A DNA stretch of 64,000 bases from JBEKCB01 sp052139675 (GCA_052139675.1 JBKQWE010000134.1:20983-84982), one strand, 5' to 3'; shown: positions 10,190 through 19,574, counted from the stretch's first letter. A program made the numbers and translations. Notes: a model not told the origin generated them from the letters alone.

Positions 10190-12012
10190 GGGATCAGTTC
10201 CACTATCCGACGATTTCCGGTGTCCGCCACGCGGATGCGCCCGCGCGAGTCAACCGAGATCCCCCACGGCGTCGCAAATTCCCCGGTCCCGCCGCCCGTT
10301 CGACCGTATCGCCCGAGCAGCTCTCCATCCAGGCTCACACGTGAGACCCGTCCCGCCGCGTATTCGACCACGTACAGCGCATCGTCCGGCCCCAACTGCA
10401 ACGCGTATGGAAGACCGAGCGACAGGGGCTTTTCCGGCGATCCCAGGACGCGGATGAACTGTCCGCTGTCCGAGAAGACCTGAATGCGGTTGTTGATGGC
10501 GTCTGCGACGTACAGTTTGCCGGCGCGCCATACCATCCCGGACGGCCGCTGGAATTGACCGGGGCCCGTGCCGAATGTGCCGAAGGCGAGGATGAAGTCG
10601 TCGCCCTTCGAGAATTTCTGAATCCGGTCGTTCGAGCCGTATTCGCAGACGTACCAGTTCTCCTGATCGTCCTGGACGATAGTCACGGGATAAATGAACT
10701 CGCCCGGCCCGCGTCCCTCGCGACCGAGCATCTTCAGGACGCGGCCCTGCTCATCGAAGAAGACGATCCGGTGATAGTGCGTGTCCGCCACGGCGATCCT
10801 CCCGTCCCTAAACACGCAGGAGCCTTCCGGATTGCCGGCGGTGGTCTCGGGCATCTTCCATTGCCGTAGCAGCGTCCCCGCCTTGTCGTACACCAGGACG
10901 CGAGCCGCCGTGTCCAGCACCAGGAGTTCGCCGTTTCGTCCCATGCTCATCGCGCGCGGGGCGGGAATCCTCGTTTTCTCGGGGACCATGGGCCACGTGC
11001 GCACCTGCGACACGGAAAGCGCCGGCTCGCTCTGACGCGAGCAGGCCGCCAGCACGAACAGCACCAGGCTCAGGAGGAGCTTCAGCACGACGCGGTCGCC
11101 CGGCCGCAGCCTGCCCGAAGAAGGCCGGTGCCAGAACCGCCGGATTGCGCCATCCTCCTTGTGCTTCAGGACGACTTCCGCAAGCGCGCCCTTGAAACTG
11201 GAGGATTGGACAATCGCCGGACCGTCGGCCTCCGGCTCGATGGCGATCTGTTCAGGCCGGTAGCACCGCGGCTCGGCTTCATCGCGTTGCAGCCACAGCC
11301 GCGACTCCTTCGGCAGGACCCAGTTCGCTTCGCCGAGGCATTCGGCGGCCTCGGGATTGGGCGGACGCCGGTAGAGGCCGTCCACTTCGCCGGCGTAGAG
11401 CAATCGCCCCTCTTTCAAGCAGATCACGCGCTCCGCCTCGCCGATCACCATGCGCGGGGAATGGGTGCTGTAAACGAGGGAGGCGCCGCTCGCGGCCGCC
11501 CGCTCCCGGATGACGCGCCAGAACCGGTCCGCTCGCGCTACGTCCACGCTCGCCAGCGGCTCGTCAATCACCAGGACCGCCGCGTTCGTCAGCAGCGCCC
11601 GCGCCACCGAGACCCTCGACCGCTCGCCGCCGGAAAGCTCATCCGGATAGGATCCCGCCTTGTCCGCCATGTCGAACGAGGCCAACATCTCCGCCACGGC
11701 GCTTTCGCCTGCCCCCTTCGGCAGGACGGCCTCCAGGTGTCGGTGCACGGTCAGGTGCGGCCACAACCCGCCGTTCTGCGGCGCCCAGAAAAGCGGGAGA
11801 GAATGGCCCTGCGTCCGCAGTGCGGCGGAAATCCCGCCCCCGTCAGGCGCCTCGAAGCCGACCAGGAGGTTCAGGAGCGAGGTCTTGCCCGCGCCCGAAC
11901 AGCCGAGCACCGCGGTCACGCCTTCCTGAATCTCCAGGCTGATGTCCTGGAGCCGCGCGGGTGAGTTTCCGCCGAGTCGGACGCCGCTCAATCTCCAAAG
12001 GGGTTCACCCAT
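10186..12012 (-). CDS. ABC importer ATPase fused in frame to an NHL-repeat lipoprotein
   Basis: One 608-codon frame with two very different halves. Residues 1-~240 are a complete ABC ATPase (Walker A GCSGAGKT 37-44, signature LSGGE 126-130, Walker B VLVIDEP 146-152, switch STH) followed by a TOBE-like tail. At ~309 there is a lipoprotein-type signal (VLKLLLSLVLFVLAACS, lipobox LAAC). Residues ~330-608 are NHL/beta-propeller repeats (RIAVADTHYHRIVFFDEQGR, KLYVADAINNRIQVFSDSGQ, RIRVADTGNRRIVEL). A GTG at 11088-11086 opens exactly at the signal peptide, so two products are possible: the ATPase with a propeller tail, and a separately started lipoprotein. It overlaps the permease gene upstream by 8 bases. 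The ATPase serves the iron-type importer; the propeller's ligand is unknown. Confidence 0.85.
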   Translation of the reverse strand: MGEPLWRLSGVRLGGNSPARLQDISLEIQEGVTAVLGCSGAGKTSLLNLLVGFEAPDGGGISAALRTQGHSLPLFWAPQNGGLWPHLTVHRHLEAVLPKGAGESAVAEMLASFDMADKAGSYPDELSGGERSRVSVARALLTNAAVLVIDEPLASVDVARADRFWRVIRERAAASGASLVYSTHSPRMVIGEAERVICLKEGRLLYAGEVDGLYRRPPNPEAAECLGEANWVLPKESRLWLQRDEAEPRCYRPEQIAIEPEADGPAIVQSSSFKGALAEVVLKHKEDGAIRRFWHRPSSGRLRPGDRVVLKLLLSLVLFVLAACSRQSEPALSVSQVRTWPMVPEKTRIPAPRAMSMGRNGELLVLDTAARVLVYDKAGTLLRQWKMPETTAGNPEGSCVFRDGRIAVADTHYHRIVFFDEQGRVLKMLGREGRGPGEFIYPVTIVQDDQENWYVCEYGSNDRIQKFSKGDDFILAFGTFGTGPGQFQRPSGMVWRAGKLYVADAINNRIQVFSDSGQFIRVLGSPEKPLSLGLPYALQLGPDDALYVVEYAAGRVSRVSLDGELLGRYGRTGGGTGEFATPWGISVDSRGRIRVADTGNRRIVELIP

Positions 12013-13417
12013 TGAACTCTGCCCGCAGGAGCAACGCCCTCAACCCGGCCGCGGCTCCCAGAAGGATCAGCGGCACGCACAGCGCCGCGCAGACCATGGC
12101 GGAGAGCACGGACATCTGGCCGTAATGCATCAGGTTATAGAGACGGACGAACACCGGCGTCAGCCGCGTCGGAGCCAGGATGGAGGAAGCGGTCAGGTCA
12201 AAATATCCCCACGAGAACAGCAGGAACAAGACCCAGAACCGACCCCGGGACTGAATGAATCGCGCAATCGCTTCGCCGTGACCTCGCACGGAAGATGAGG
12301 TTGATTCTCCAAGAAGCCGGGCCGCGTGAAGGGCCTCGACGGGACGGTAGATCGTCAGGAGCATCCTCAGCAGCAGCGCGAACGGCAGGAACAGGAGCGT
12401 CAGAGCCAGAAGCAGCGGAAGCGGCGTGTCGTAGGCGGCGCGCAAACCTGGGAGTTGAAAAGCCGCCAGGACGAGCAGCCCCAATACCAGCGGGCCCAGC
12501 AGCCCCGGAAAGCAAGCCGCGAAGGCCCATCCCATTCGCTTCCTGCCGTACGACCACGTGCTCGCAACGAGATAGGCGCACGCCGCGCCGGCCACGGCAA
12601 AAAGCAGGCTCGCGGCGATGTCCTTGCCCAGCACAAAGTCCTGGAACAGCACGCCGATCCCCTGGACCGTGCCGCGGAGGACAATCGTCAGCGGCGCCAC
12701 GGTAACGACGCCGAAATCAACGGCCAGGAAGCCCCACGCCGCCCGGCCGCTTTGCGGGAGATCACCGGTCCGCTCACGCGAAAGCCGATGCGCCGGCGGC
12801 CGGATTCCAACGAGGACCGCCATCCCCGCGAGCAGGATCGCTCCTTCCACGACGGCGGGGAGAAAAACCAGTCGCAGCGACTGCGTCAGTTGCAGCCCGC
12901 CGGCATGCGCGTCAAACAAGACTACCGTCCAGGTCTTGATCCCCAGCAGCGAGGCGATCTCGAATTCGGCGAAGGCGGAAAGGAAAACGAGCGCAAACGC
13001 CGCTCCGGTCGGCCGAGCGGACCCACGGACGCGAAAGAGGAAGTCTCGGATGCGCGACGCGCGGCTGCGAGTCGTCAGAAGGCGATGGCAATGGATCGCC
13101 TCGGAGGTGAGCGCGGACGGGGCAAAGTACAGCACCAGCGCCGCGAGGGGCGCGAGCTTCAGCCCAAGGAGGGCCGCATAGAACAGTTGGTTCCATGCCG
13201 GGTGATGCAGCAGCGAAAGCGCGAAGCTGCCATACGCGTAGCCGACGACGGGCGCCGGAGTCAGGTACGGCGTCAGGAGAAGAAACCACGCGACGGCCCG
13301 TCCTCGCCTGGATGCCCCGGCGATGAGATCGCGGACTGAATGTCCGACGATCAGCGCGGCGACAGCGACCGCGAAGGCCCGAATCAGCGCATAGCCGCAT
13401 TCCGAGGTCAGACTCAT
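12005..13417 (-). CDS. ABC transporter permease, iron(III)/thiamine-type two-domain
   Basis: A 470-residue, strongly hydrophobic protein with about 11-12 predicted membrane spans in two halves, the arrangement of FbpB/ThiP-type permeases in which both transmembrane domains are fused. A candidate ATPase-coupling loop lies near residues 110-130 (TSEAIHCHRLLTTRSRASRI). The gene overlaps its solute-binding-protein gene by 4 bases upstream and its ATPase gene by 8 bases downstream, so the three form one importer. Substrate class (ferric iron, phosphonate or thiamine-like) is inferred from the binding protein and is not proved. Confidence 0.85.
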   Translation of the reverse strand: MSLTSECGYALIRAFAVAVAALIVGHSVRDLIAGASRRGRAVAWFLLLTPYLTPAPVVGYAYGSFALSLLHHPAWNQLFYAALLGLKLAPLAALVLYFAPSALTSEAIHCHRLLTTRSRASRIRDFLFRVRGSARPTGAAFALVFLSAFAEFEIASLLGIKTWTVVLFDAHAGGLQLTQSLRLVFLPAVVEGAILLAGMAVLVGIRPPAHRLSRERTGDLPQSGRAAWGFLAVDFGVVTVAPLTIVLRGTVQGIGVLFQDFVLGKDIAASLLFAVAGAACAYLVASTWSYGRKRMGWAFAACFPGLLGPLVLGLLVLAAFQLPGLRAAYDTPLPLLLALTLLFLPFALLLRMLLTIYRPVEALHAARLLGESTSSSVRGHGEAIARFIQSRGRFWVLFLLFSWGYFDLTASSILAPTRLTPVFVRLYNLMHYGQMSVLSAMVCAALCVPLILLGAAAGLRALLLRAEFNG

Positions 13418-14472
13418 TGCACGTACTCGGCTTTCAACCAGGCCAGGCAGGCTTCCGGAGCGCTCCCCAAGGCCGACAAGGGATAACCCTCCGCCGCCCA
13501 GGCCTTCATTCGGACCACTTCCTCGGGCAAGTCCGCCTCGTTCACCGGGCCGAGAGGAACCTGCCGGGATTTCGCTCTCGCGAGTGCGACCTCGGTCTCC
13601 TGGGAGAGCAGGTAGTCCGCGAGCTGACTCGCTTCCGCCGGCCGCCGGGTGCCCTCGATAATCGAAACCGTGTTGGGAATGCAGATCGTCCGGCCGTCTT
13701 CCAGGCGCATCGGCAGCATCGCCACCGGCTTCCCGTCGTCCTTGGCCACGAAGAAATCATCGGAGTCGGTATAGCCCAGGTCACACGCCCCTTCCGCCAC
13801 CGCGCTCCGGACTTGCGCGTTCCCGGCCACCTCTCGTATTCCCCTCGCGCGGCAATCCCGGTGCCAGCTCTTCAGCTTCCGCTCGCCCCACAGGTTCCAC
13901 AGAATGCAGTACTGGGTGAAAGTGGTTCCATAGAGCGGCTTGGCGATTGCCACTCGGTCCAGCCGGCCGGCCAGGAGGCTGTCCACCGCTTCTTGATTCG
14001 GGCGCAAGCGATCCGAGTTGACGATCCAGACTCGCAGGCGCGCGGCGAAGCCGACCCAATAACCGTCCGGGTCTTTGAAGGAAGCGGGAATCCGGTTGAA
14101 TCCCGGCCCCTTGTAAGGGTGCAGGACGCCGCTTTTCTGGAGGCGCATCGTGCCGAGGACTTCGTTATTCCAGAACACGTCGCATCGCGGCGCGGCCTTC
14201 TCCTGCAGGATCATCTCCACGAGCCCGAGGGACTTCGTGGCCTCGGTGTCATAGCGCACGGCCACGGGAATGCCGGTGCGCGCTTCGAAGGCGCGGAGGA
14301 TTCCTTCGGCATAGATCGAGTCGTGCGCGCAATACACGACCAGCGGGGCGGGACCGCGAGAGATGAACAGACGATACGAGGCGACCACGACCACGACCAG
14401 AACCGCAACGGCGCCCACACGCAGGAGCAGCGCCCGGCGTTTATCGGCCAGAGGGCTTGGCAACGTCCTCAC
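13414..14472 (-). CDS. ABC importer solute-binding protein (FutA/FbpA-like)
   Basis: A 352-residue periplasmic binding protein with an N-terminal membrane anchor or uncleaved signal at ~15-36 and a mature region beginning LVVYCAHDSIYAEGILRAFE. That opening is typical of ferric-iron-type (FbpA/FutA) binding proteins. Further family-like segments are CDVFWNNEVLGTMRLQKSGVL and YTDSDDFFVAKDDGKPVAML. It is the capture subunit for the permease and ATPase encoded directly downstream. Its start lies 32 bases inside the end of the preceding DUF4175-like gene, so translation is probably coupled. I cannot identify the iron-binding tyrosine pair with certainty, so iron is the best guess rather than a firm call. 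Confidence 0.85.
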   Translation of the reverse strand: MRTLPSPLADKRRALLLRVGAVAVLVVVVVASYRLFISRGPAPLVVYCAHDSIYAEGILRAFEARTGIPVAVRYDTEATKSLGLVEMILQEKAAPRCDVFWNNEVLGTMRLQKSGVLHPYKGPGFNRIPASFKDPDGYWVGFAARLRVWIVNSDRLRPNQEAVDSLLAGRLDRVAIAKPLYGTTFTQYCILWNLWGERKLKSWHRDCRARGIREVAGNAQVRSAVAEGACDLGYTDSDDFFVAKDDGKPVAMLPMRLEDGRTICIPNTVSIIEGTRRPAEASQLADYLLSQETEVALARAKSRQVPLGPVNEADLPEEVVRMKAWAAEGYPLSALGSAPEACLAWLKAEYVQ

Positions 14473-16072
14473 CTACCGTTTCAAAATACTTGCGGATAGC
14501 CTCGTGGTAGCCCGGCGGGACCTGTTCCTGCAGAATGGCCTCGCTGACTCCCTGCTTGACCTCGGAGACCTTCTCTTTGTAGTTCTCCTGGGTGGAGCCG
14601 ACGTCGGACATTCCCTGGGTCTTCCATTGCAGGAGGATCTTACCGGCGGTGAGGGCGGAGCGGGATTGCTCGCTCTTGAAATCGCTCTTGACCGAGCGGT
14701 CTTCCGGGCGAGGGCTCGCGGCAAGGCCCTCGCCCTGCGTGCCCATGCCGACCACCTGCGATCTCTCCAGAAGCTTGGAGTAGAGCGCAGCGTAGTCGTC
14801 CATCCCCTGAAGTGCCTTGCCTGCCTCGCCATCCAGTTCCCCGGCGTCGTTCAAGCGCTTTGCGAGCTGGAGAGCCCGCAGCCCTTCCTCCAGGGCCTTG
14901 AGATCGCGGATGTTCTGCGCCAGAGATGCGACTTCCAATTCCGTGAGATTCAGCGACTCCTGGAGTCCCTTCAGCGCGCCGGCCGACAGCCCCTCCGCCC
15001 CGGCCTCCGCGAGCTGGTCCAGCGCGCGATTGAGCGCGGCATTGGCCGGCAGCGAGTTGAGGTCCCTGGCCATGAAGTCCGCCAACGCTTTCATCCGCTC
15101 CTTCATTTGCTCCCGAAGCTTGTCCGCGTCATCGTTCTGCGGCATCTCCGCAAGCTTCTGGGCCAGGTCCTTCAGTTCCTCCAGTTCCTTATTCAGCCTG
15201 CGAGCGTCGCCGCGTTCCAACTGCTCCTTCCACTCGGCCAGCTTCGGCGGACCCCCTCCGAACTGCTGGGCGGGCGGCGTCCGATCAAACGCCTCTTTCA
15301 GCTTGCGCTCGCCGGCCTGCCGCCAAAGGTCGGTCAGGTTCTTCTGCTCCAGGTTCAAGACCGCGAGGTTCGCCTGCTTGTCCGGCGGCTTCATGGCGTT
15401 GAAGGCCGTCTTCAGGTCCGCCAACTGCTGTCCCACTTCCTTGGAGAGATCGGCGTCCAGCGGCTGCTTCTTCAGCAGGGCCGAGCGGAGCGCGATCGCC
15501 TTGCGGCCTTCCTCGAGTTGCTTCTGGCGGTTGAGGACGCGCTGCCGGGCCTGCTCCCTGCCGAACGGATCGAGCTGCGGGAGGAACAGGACGCCGGCCG
15601 CCAGCGCGGCCATCGCAAGCGCCAGGTTTCGGAAACCCCGTTTCCACCGGAGCGGCGCGACCTCGGCCGCCCGGATCGAACGCGCGCGTTCCTCCGCTTC
15701 CCGAAGCACCAGCGGCTTGAACTCGCCCAACGCCGGCTCGATGAGCAGCGCCGTGAGAAAGAGGTCCTTCGTCCCCATGCGCGCGTCCACAAGCCGAGCC
15801 GCTTCAGCCGCGGAGGGCCGCCGGGAAAAGATCAACGCCAGGACCGGCGCCAGGATCAGCGGCGCGAGCAAAGTGACCGGCGTGAACCGGTTCGGAAGGA
15901 TCGCCAGCAGCCGGGCGCAGCACAGGAGCACGGCATACAGGGCGACGAGAATGAGAAGGAAGAAATGCACTCGGCGCGCGATCTCCGCCAGCCTTTGCCG
16001 CGCGCTTACCCGCCGCAGCAGCTGCTCAGTTGCCCGGAAGACTTTGGACGGTTTTGCCGTCTCGATCGCCAT
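14441..16072 (-). CDS. DUF4175-like membrane protein with long coiled coil
   Basis: A 543-residue protein with two N-terminal transmembrane helices (~35-58 and ~64-81) and a third at ~150-168, followed by a ~370-residue helical, charged region rich in Leu, Glu, Lys and Ala with heptad-like spacing. The general plan matches DUF4175/TIGR02302-type proteins found upstream of VWA/BatA genes. No enzymatic motif is visible. It is the first gene of the 16-kb minus-strand run and overlaps the solute-binding-protein gene by 32 bases. A scaffold role for the envelope complex encoded downstream is inference. Confidence 0.75.
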   Translation of the reverse strand: MAIETAKPSKVFRATEQLLRRVSARQRLAEIARRVHFFLLILVALYAVLLCCARLLAILPNRFTPVTLLAPLILAPVLALIFSRRPSAAEAARLVDARMGTKDLFLTALLIEPALGEFKPLVLREAEERARSIRAAEVAPLRWKRGFRNLALAMAALAAGVLFLPQLDPFGREQARQRVLNRQKQLEEGRKAIALRSALLKKQPLDADLSKEVGQQLADLKTAFNAMKPPDKQANLAVLNLEQKNLTDLWRQAGERKLKEAFDRTPPAQQFGGGPPKLAEWKEQLERGDARRLNKELEELKDLAQKLAEMPQNDDADKLREQMKERMKALADFMARDLNSLPANAALNRALDQLAEAGAEGLSAGALKGLQESLNLTELEVASLAQNIRDLKALEEGLRALQLAKRLNDAGELDGEAGKALQGMDDYAALYSKLLERSQVVGMGTQGEGLAASPRPEDRSVKSDFKSEQSRSALTAGKILLQWKTQGMSDVGSTQENYKEKVSEVKQGVSEAILQEQVPPGYHEAIRKYFETVGEDVAKPSGR

Positions 16073-16137
16073 CGGATGCCGCTCCCATCTGTTGTCCTGG
16101 AGACTCCTGACGCCTCAGTAAATGGCGTGGCCGCGCT

Positions 16138-16143
16138 ATCTTA
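16138..16143 (-). promoter_or_regulatory. Possible -10 box for the 16-kb operon
   Basis: TAAGAT on the minus strand with a GC-rich stretch (AGCGCGGC) just downstream, about 66 bases before the ATG at 16072. It resembles the other -10 elements in this window but is weaker, and I see no good -35. This is the only plausible promoter immediately in front of the first gene of the run. Confidence 0.35.
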
Positions 16144-16171
16144 ACGCTTTCCCTTGTCGCTATAAAGACCT

Positions 16172-16924
16172 CTATTCGGATGCCGGCTTCGCGGTTGCGC
16201 CGGCCTGGGCGGGCTCGGCGGCGAAGTCATCGAACGATGACGCGGCGTCCGCCTTCGACCAGAATCCGACGCCGCCGGCGCCGGTGAAAGTCTTGTCCGT
16301 CACCTCGAGCAGCTTCTTGCCATCGAGCCAGCCTTCCATCTTCTCCCCATGGACCACGATCTTGATCGTGAACCACTCGCCGGTCTTGATGCCGAGGCCG
16401 TCGGCGCCGGCCAACTGGACCCGCTTGCCGTTCTTGACATAATAGAGGCGGAAATTGGTTTCCAGCGGGTTGTACCGGGCGACGTAATAGTTCATGGCGT
16501 CCGCCGCGCGCCAGATCAGCCCTCCGCCCTGGTCCTTCTTGCCGGTGTTGGCTCGAATCTTCACTTCCAGCGTGCCGTCCTTCAACTGGACCGCGGGGGT
16601 CCAGCACAGGTTGAAATGCCCGCTGGAGTCGTCCGCGATCTTCGTGATCGAAAGGACGTTGGGCTTGCTGGGCGCATGGTCGTCGGCGACGACCTGCCAC
16701 TCAGCCGGCTCACCTTTGGGGTTGGTCGCGTCAACCTTCCAGCCCCGGGGCAACTCGCCCGCCCTCACGTCGTCGAAGGACAGCCTGCACGCTTCACCTG
16801 CGGCCACACTGGCCGAGGCGTCCACCCCGGGCGCAGGCACGGCAGGCTGCGCTGCGGCTGTCATTGGCGGCAAGCCCAGCAGACCCGCCGCGACCGCAGT
16901 CAACAGCCACCGTGTGAGTCTCAT
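16172..16924 (-). CDS. Secreted concanavalin-fold (DUF1080/LamG-like) protein
   Basis: A 250-residue secreted protein. A signal peptide covers residues ~1-26 (LLTAVAAGLLGLPPMTAAAQPA). The mature domain has the beta-jelly-roll segments seen in DUF1080/3-keto-disaccharide hydrolase-like and laminin-G-like domains: GTLEVKIRANTGKKDQGGGLIWR, YYVARYNPLETNFRLYYVKNG, WFTIKIVVHG and GVGFWSKADAASSFDDF. A strong AAGGAGGA ribosome binding site precedes ATG 16924. It most likely binds or cleaves a glycan outside the cytoplasm, but catalytic residues are not obvious. It is separated from the next downstream gene by ~100 bases and is probably its own transcript. Confidence 0.8.
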   Translation of the reverse strand: MRLTRWLLTAVAAGLLGLPPMTAAAQPAVPAPGVDASASVAAGEACRLSFDDVRAGELPRGWKVDATNPKGEPAEWQVVADDHAPSKPNVLSITKIADDSSGHFNLCWTPAVQLKDGTLEVKIRANTGKKDQGGGLIWRAADAMNYYVARYNPLETNFRLYYVKNGKRVQLAGADGLGIKTGEWFTIKIVVHGEKMEGWLDGKKLLEVTDKTFTGAGGVGFWSKADAASSFDDFAAEPAQAGATAKPASE

Positions 16925-17054
16925 CGCATCCTCCTTATCACGGGATCAACGGAATAACCGTTTGTTGCGGCCAACGCCGCTGTCATGAACAGAAATACTT
17001 CATATCCGATACATTCCAGCAAGTCGCGATTTCCCTTTTGAGGTCAGTCGGCTT

Positions 17055-17560
17055 TCAGACATGAGATTGTACCCTCCAAGCGTCCGCAGTCAAGCAGTAT
17101 CTCAGCGGCCCGCCGGCCTTGAACATCTCCACACGGCCCTGACCATGGCTGAAATGGACCTGTCGAAGCCGCAGCATCTCCCAGGTGGCTGGCGCTGCGA
17201 GGAATGCCGCATGTTCCTTGATTGGGCTGCGCAGTGCGATACCGGCGGGCGGGACATACGGAGTCGCGCACTTCATGAGGAACGGCTGGCGCACGATCAC
17301 CATGCTCCCGACCGTCCGGCCAAGCTCTGGTCAGCCGCCTGCTTGACCGTGATCTTCGCCGGGCCTGGGGCGCCGGCCGGGGGCTGGAAGGGTTTGAGGT
17401 CCAGTTGCACCGTCTCAGCCTGGCCGGTGGGCCAGGCAAGCTCGAAGCTGTTGGGTAGCCGCTGCAAGCTTTTCCGGGCGCCAAAGTCATCCGCCGGAAA
17501 GACATGAGTCCGACCAAGGCCGCGCAATGGGCGATTGACTTTGACGTGCCGGGGTGGTAA
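17055..17560 (-). pseudogene. Remnant of a decayed gene (two frames, unidentified)
   Basis: The 708-base gap between 16925 and 17632 contains minus-strand reading that looks like real protein but is broken. One frame (17297-~17560) reads LPNSFELAWPTGQAETVQLDL and ends PAKITVKQAADQSLAGRSGAW-stop. The next frame begins at an overlapping ATGGTGA (17303) and reads PATWEMLRLRQVHFSHGQGR to MFKAGGPLRYCLTADAWRVQ before its stop at 17055. Composition and beta-strand-like pattern suggest the tail of a secreted hydrolase split by a frameshift. No start or full domain remains. An alternative is two tiny overlapping genes. The rest of the gap shows nothing else I recognise. Confidence 0.35.
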
Positions 17561-17632
17561 AGCCGTGCAGGCGCAGCAACCGCAGCCTGACGCAGAGCCG
17601 GGCGATTCCGGCGGCCGAAGGAGGAGAGCAGG

Positions 17633-19141
17633 ATGGAAAGGCTCATTATCCGGGCCGGCCGCGGCAACGGTCAGCCGCTGGCCGCCGAGGGGTTGGACTC
17701 GCTCTACCTGACCGACCTGAAGCGAAACCCTCTTCGAAAGCCTTACGGCCCGGTCGAGTCCGGGCAGGCCGTCATCGAGACGGCGGCGGGGCCGTTCGTC
17801 ATCGTGGCGGCCGTCCCCGTAGCCGGGTTCGGCGCCGGCTTCTTTTTCGCCGACAACGAGGGGCAGGGCTACCGGCCGGGCGGCGAGATAGACCTGTACG
17901 CCGAGCTGGCCCGGAGCCGCCTGCACGCGGTCCAAAGTCGCCGCAGGGCGGCGGAAAAGGCCGGGTCCGTCACCCCTGCAGGCACCGCGCGGCGGCTGGA
18001 GCGCGCTGCCGAATCCCTGCGAAAAGCGGCCGGCCTCGCCGCAGGATCGGCCGCTGCGGCGCAACTCGCCGAGGAGTCGCTCTGCGAATCGCTCTGGGCC
18101 GGCGAGGAACTGGTGCTGGAAGCCGCCCGGCAGGCGATTTCCCGTCGCGGGCCGCGAAAAGGCTTCCTCTTCGGCTGCAATGCGTTCGGCCTGTCCCACG
18201 GGCCGAAATATACCCGGCCGTTCGAAGCGATCTTCAACTTCGCTACCGTCCCGTTTTACCGGCGCGGGTTTGAGCCGGAAGAGGGACGCCCCGACCCCGC
18301 CCGCGCGGACGCGATCACCGCGTGGCTGAACGGAGCGGGCATCGCCGCCAAAGGACACCCGCTCACCTGGTTCCACGAGGCCGGGGTCACCGAGTGGATG
18401 AAGCGCAAGACCTTCGACGAGAACCTCGCGTCCACACGGGAACGCTGCCGATCGCTCGCCCGCCAATACGCCGGGCGGATTGACCGGTGGGACGTCATCA
18501 ACGAAGCGCATGACTGGGCGAACGAACTGGGCTATTCGCAGGAACAGCTTCTCGACCTGACGCGGGCCTCGTGCGAGGGCGCCAGGGAGGGGAACCCAAA
18601 AGCCCAGACCGTCGTGAACAACTGCTGCGTCTTCGGCGAGTACGCCGCCACGAGCAAGACCTACTTCCGACAGGAGCAGCGGCCGCTGCGCACGCCGCAT
18701 CAGTATCTGCGCGCCTGCCTGTCGGCGGGGCTGGACTTCGACGTGATCGGCCTCCAGCTCTACTACCCCGGCTATGACCTGTTCGAAATCGCCCGCCTTC
18801 TGGACTGGTACGCGGAACTCGGCAAGCCGCTGCACATTACAGAGTTGGGCGTCTCCTCCGCCCCCGATGACGACGAGCGGGCCCATGTCAAGAAGGTCAG
18901 TTCCGCCTGGTGGCACGGCCCCTGGAGCGAGGCCGTTCAGGCCGACTGGGTGGAGCAGTTCTACACCCTCTGCTACAGCAAGCCCGCCATCGAGGCGATC
19001 ACGTGGTGGGACTTCGCCGACGCCGGGCACTTCTGGCCGCACGGCGGGTTCCTCCGCCCCGACTTCACGCCAAAGGAATCCTACCGGCGCCTCAAGGGCA
19101 TGATTGAACGATGGGGTCCAAACGAGAGGGCAGGCCGCTGA
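17633..19141 (+). CDS. GH10 family endo-xylanase-like glycoside hydrolase
   Basis: A 502-residue enzyme. Residues ~1-170 form an N-terminal beta/helical extension. The GH10 TIM barrel (~175-495) has the acid/base glutamate E291 in DVINEAHDW and the nucleophile E404 in HITELGVSS, plus GHPLTWF (241-247) that matches the conserved substrate-binding HxLxW strand. Known reaction of the family: retaining hydrolysis of beta-1,4-xylan or related glycans. No signal peptide is visible, so the enzyme may act in the cytoplasm on imported oligosaccharides or use an unrecognised export route. The start ATG follows a good GGAGGAGAGCAGG ribosome binding site. It is the only plus-strand gene before 19.5 kb and is not in an operon. 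Confidence 0.88.
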   Translation: MERLIIRAGRGNGQPLAAEGLDSLYLTDLKRNPLRKPYGPVESGQAVIETAAGPFVIVAAVPVAGFGAGFFFADNEGQGYRPGGEIDLYAELARSRLHAVQSRRRAAEKAGSVTPAGTARRLERAAESLRKAAGLAAGSAAAAQLAEESLCESLWAGEELVLEAARQAISRRGPRKGFLFGCNAFGLSHGPKYTRPFEAIFNFATVPFYRRGFEPEEGRPDPARADAITAWLNGAGIAAKGHPLTWFHEAGVTEWMKRKTFDENLASTRERCRSLARQYAGRIDRWDVINEAHDWANELGYSQEQLLDLTRASCEGAREGNPKAQTVVNNCCVFGEYAATSKTYFRQEQRPLRTPHQYLRACLSAGLDFDVIGLQLYYPGYDLFEIARLLDWYAELGKPLHITELGVSSAPDDDERAHVKKVSSAWWHGPWSEAVQADWVEQFYTLCYSKPAIEAITWWDFADAGHFWPHGGFLRPDFTPKESYRRLKGMIERWGPNERAGR

Positions 19142-19493
19142 ACCGGCCGGAGAAGCGCAATCTCGTGCCCGTGCCTTGCCATCTCATGCGAGACTCTGAT
19201 CAAGAGGCCAGATGTGCTAGTTTTCTGTCGAGACACCAAAGCTCAGAGTCGAGCTCGTCTGAAGTATTTCGTGTCAGCTATCCTCCACCAACTTAAGTCA
19301 AGGCTCCTGAGCAGCTTTTGCTCAGGCGCCTTGATTGTTCTGAGGGTCCACAAACCAGCCCGCGGCACGTTGGCGGCACGTCACAATCACTTCTTTCCGT
19401 GGTCAGTGCCCCGAACTGTCCATTGGCCAGGATTCGAGGTTCATCAAGGCCGTCGAAAGTTCTGCAAGAGCGAAAAACGGTCCGAAATGGACT
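19142..19493. other. Non-coding gap upstream of the 1018-residue secreted protein
   Basis: Less GC-rich than its surroundings and without a supported reading frame on either strand. It holds the end of the GH10 transcript and the upstream region of the strong promoter at 19494. I see no hairpin of terminator type and no operator I can name. Confidence 0.5.
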
Positions 19494-19521
19494 TTGACAA
19501 CGGCCGCTTGGCTGGTAGAAT
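19494..19521 (+). promoter_or_regulatory. Strong sigma70-type promoter
   Basis: TTGACA at 19494-19499 and TAGAAT at 19516-19521 with a 16-base spacer, so transcription should begin near 19528. That is about 47 bases before the ATG at 19575, and a GGAGGAA ribosome binding site lies between. This is the only place in the window where both hexamers are close to consensus. It implies high basal expression of the downstream secreted protein. Confidence 0.75.
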
Positions 19522-19574
19522 CCGCGCTTTGGACACCGCGGCTCTCGGCGGCGCGGCCAACTGGAGGAACCCGT

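Noticed and set aside
17297..19042. 581-codon minus-strand open frame
   Set aside because: Antisense to the GH10 gene, whose catalytic motifs are clear. Only its last ~85 codons, beyond the GH10 gene, look protein-like and are reported as a remnant.
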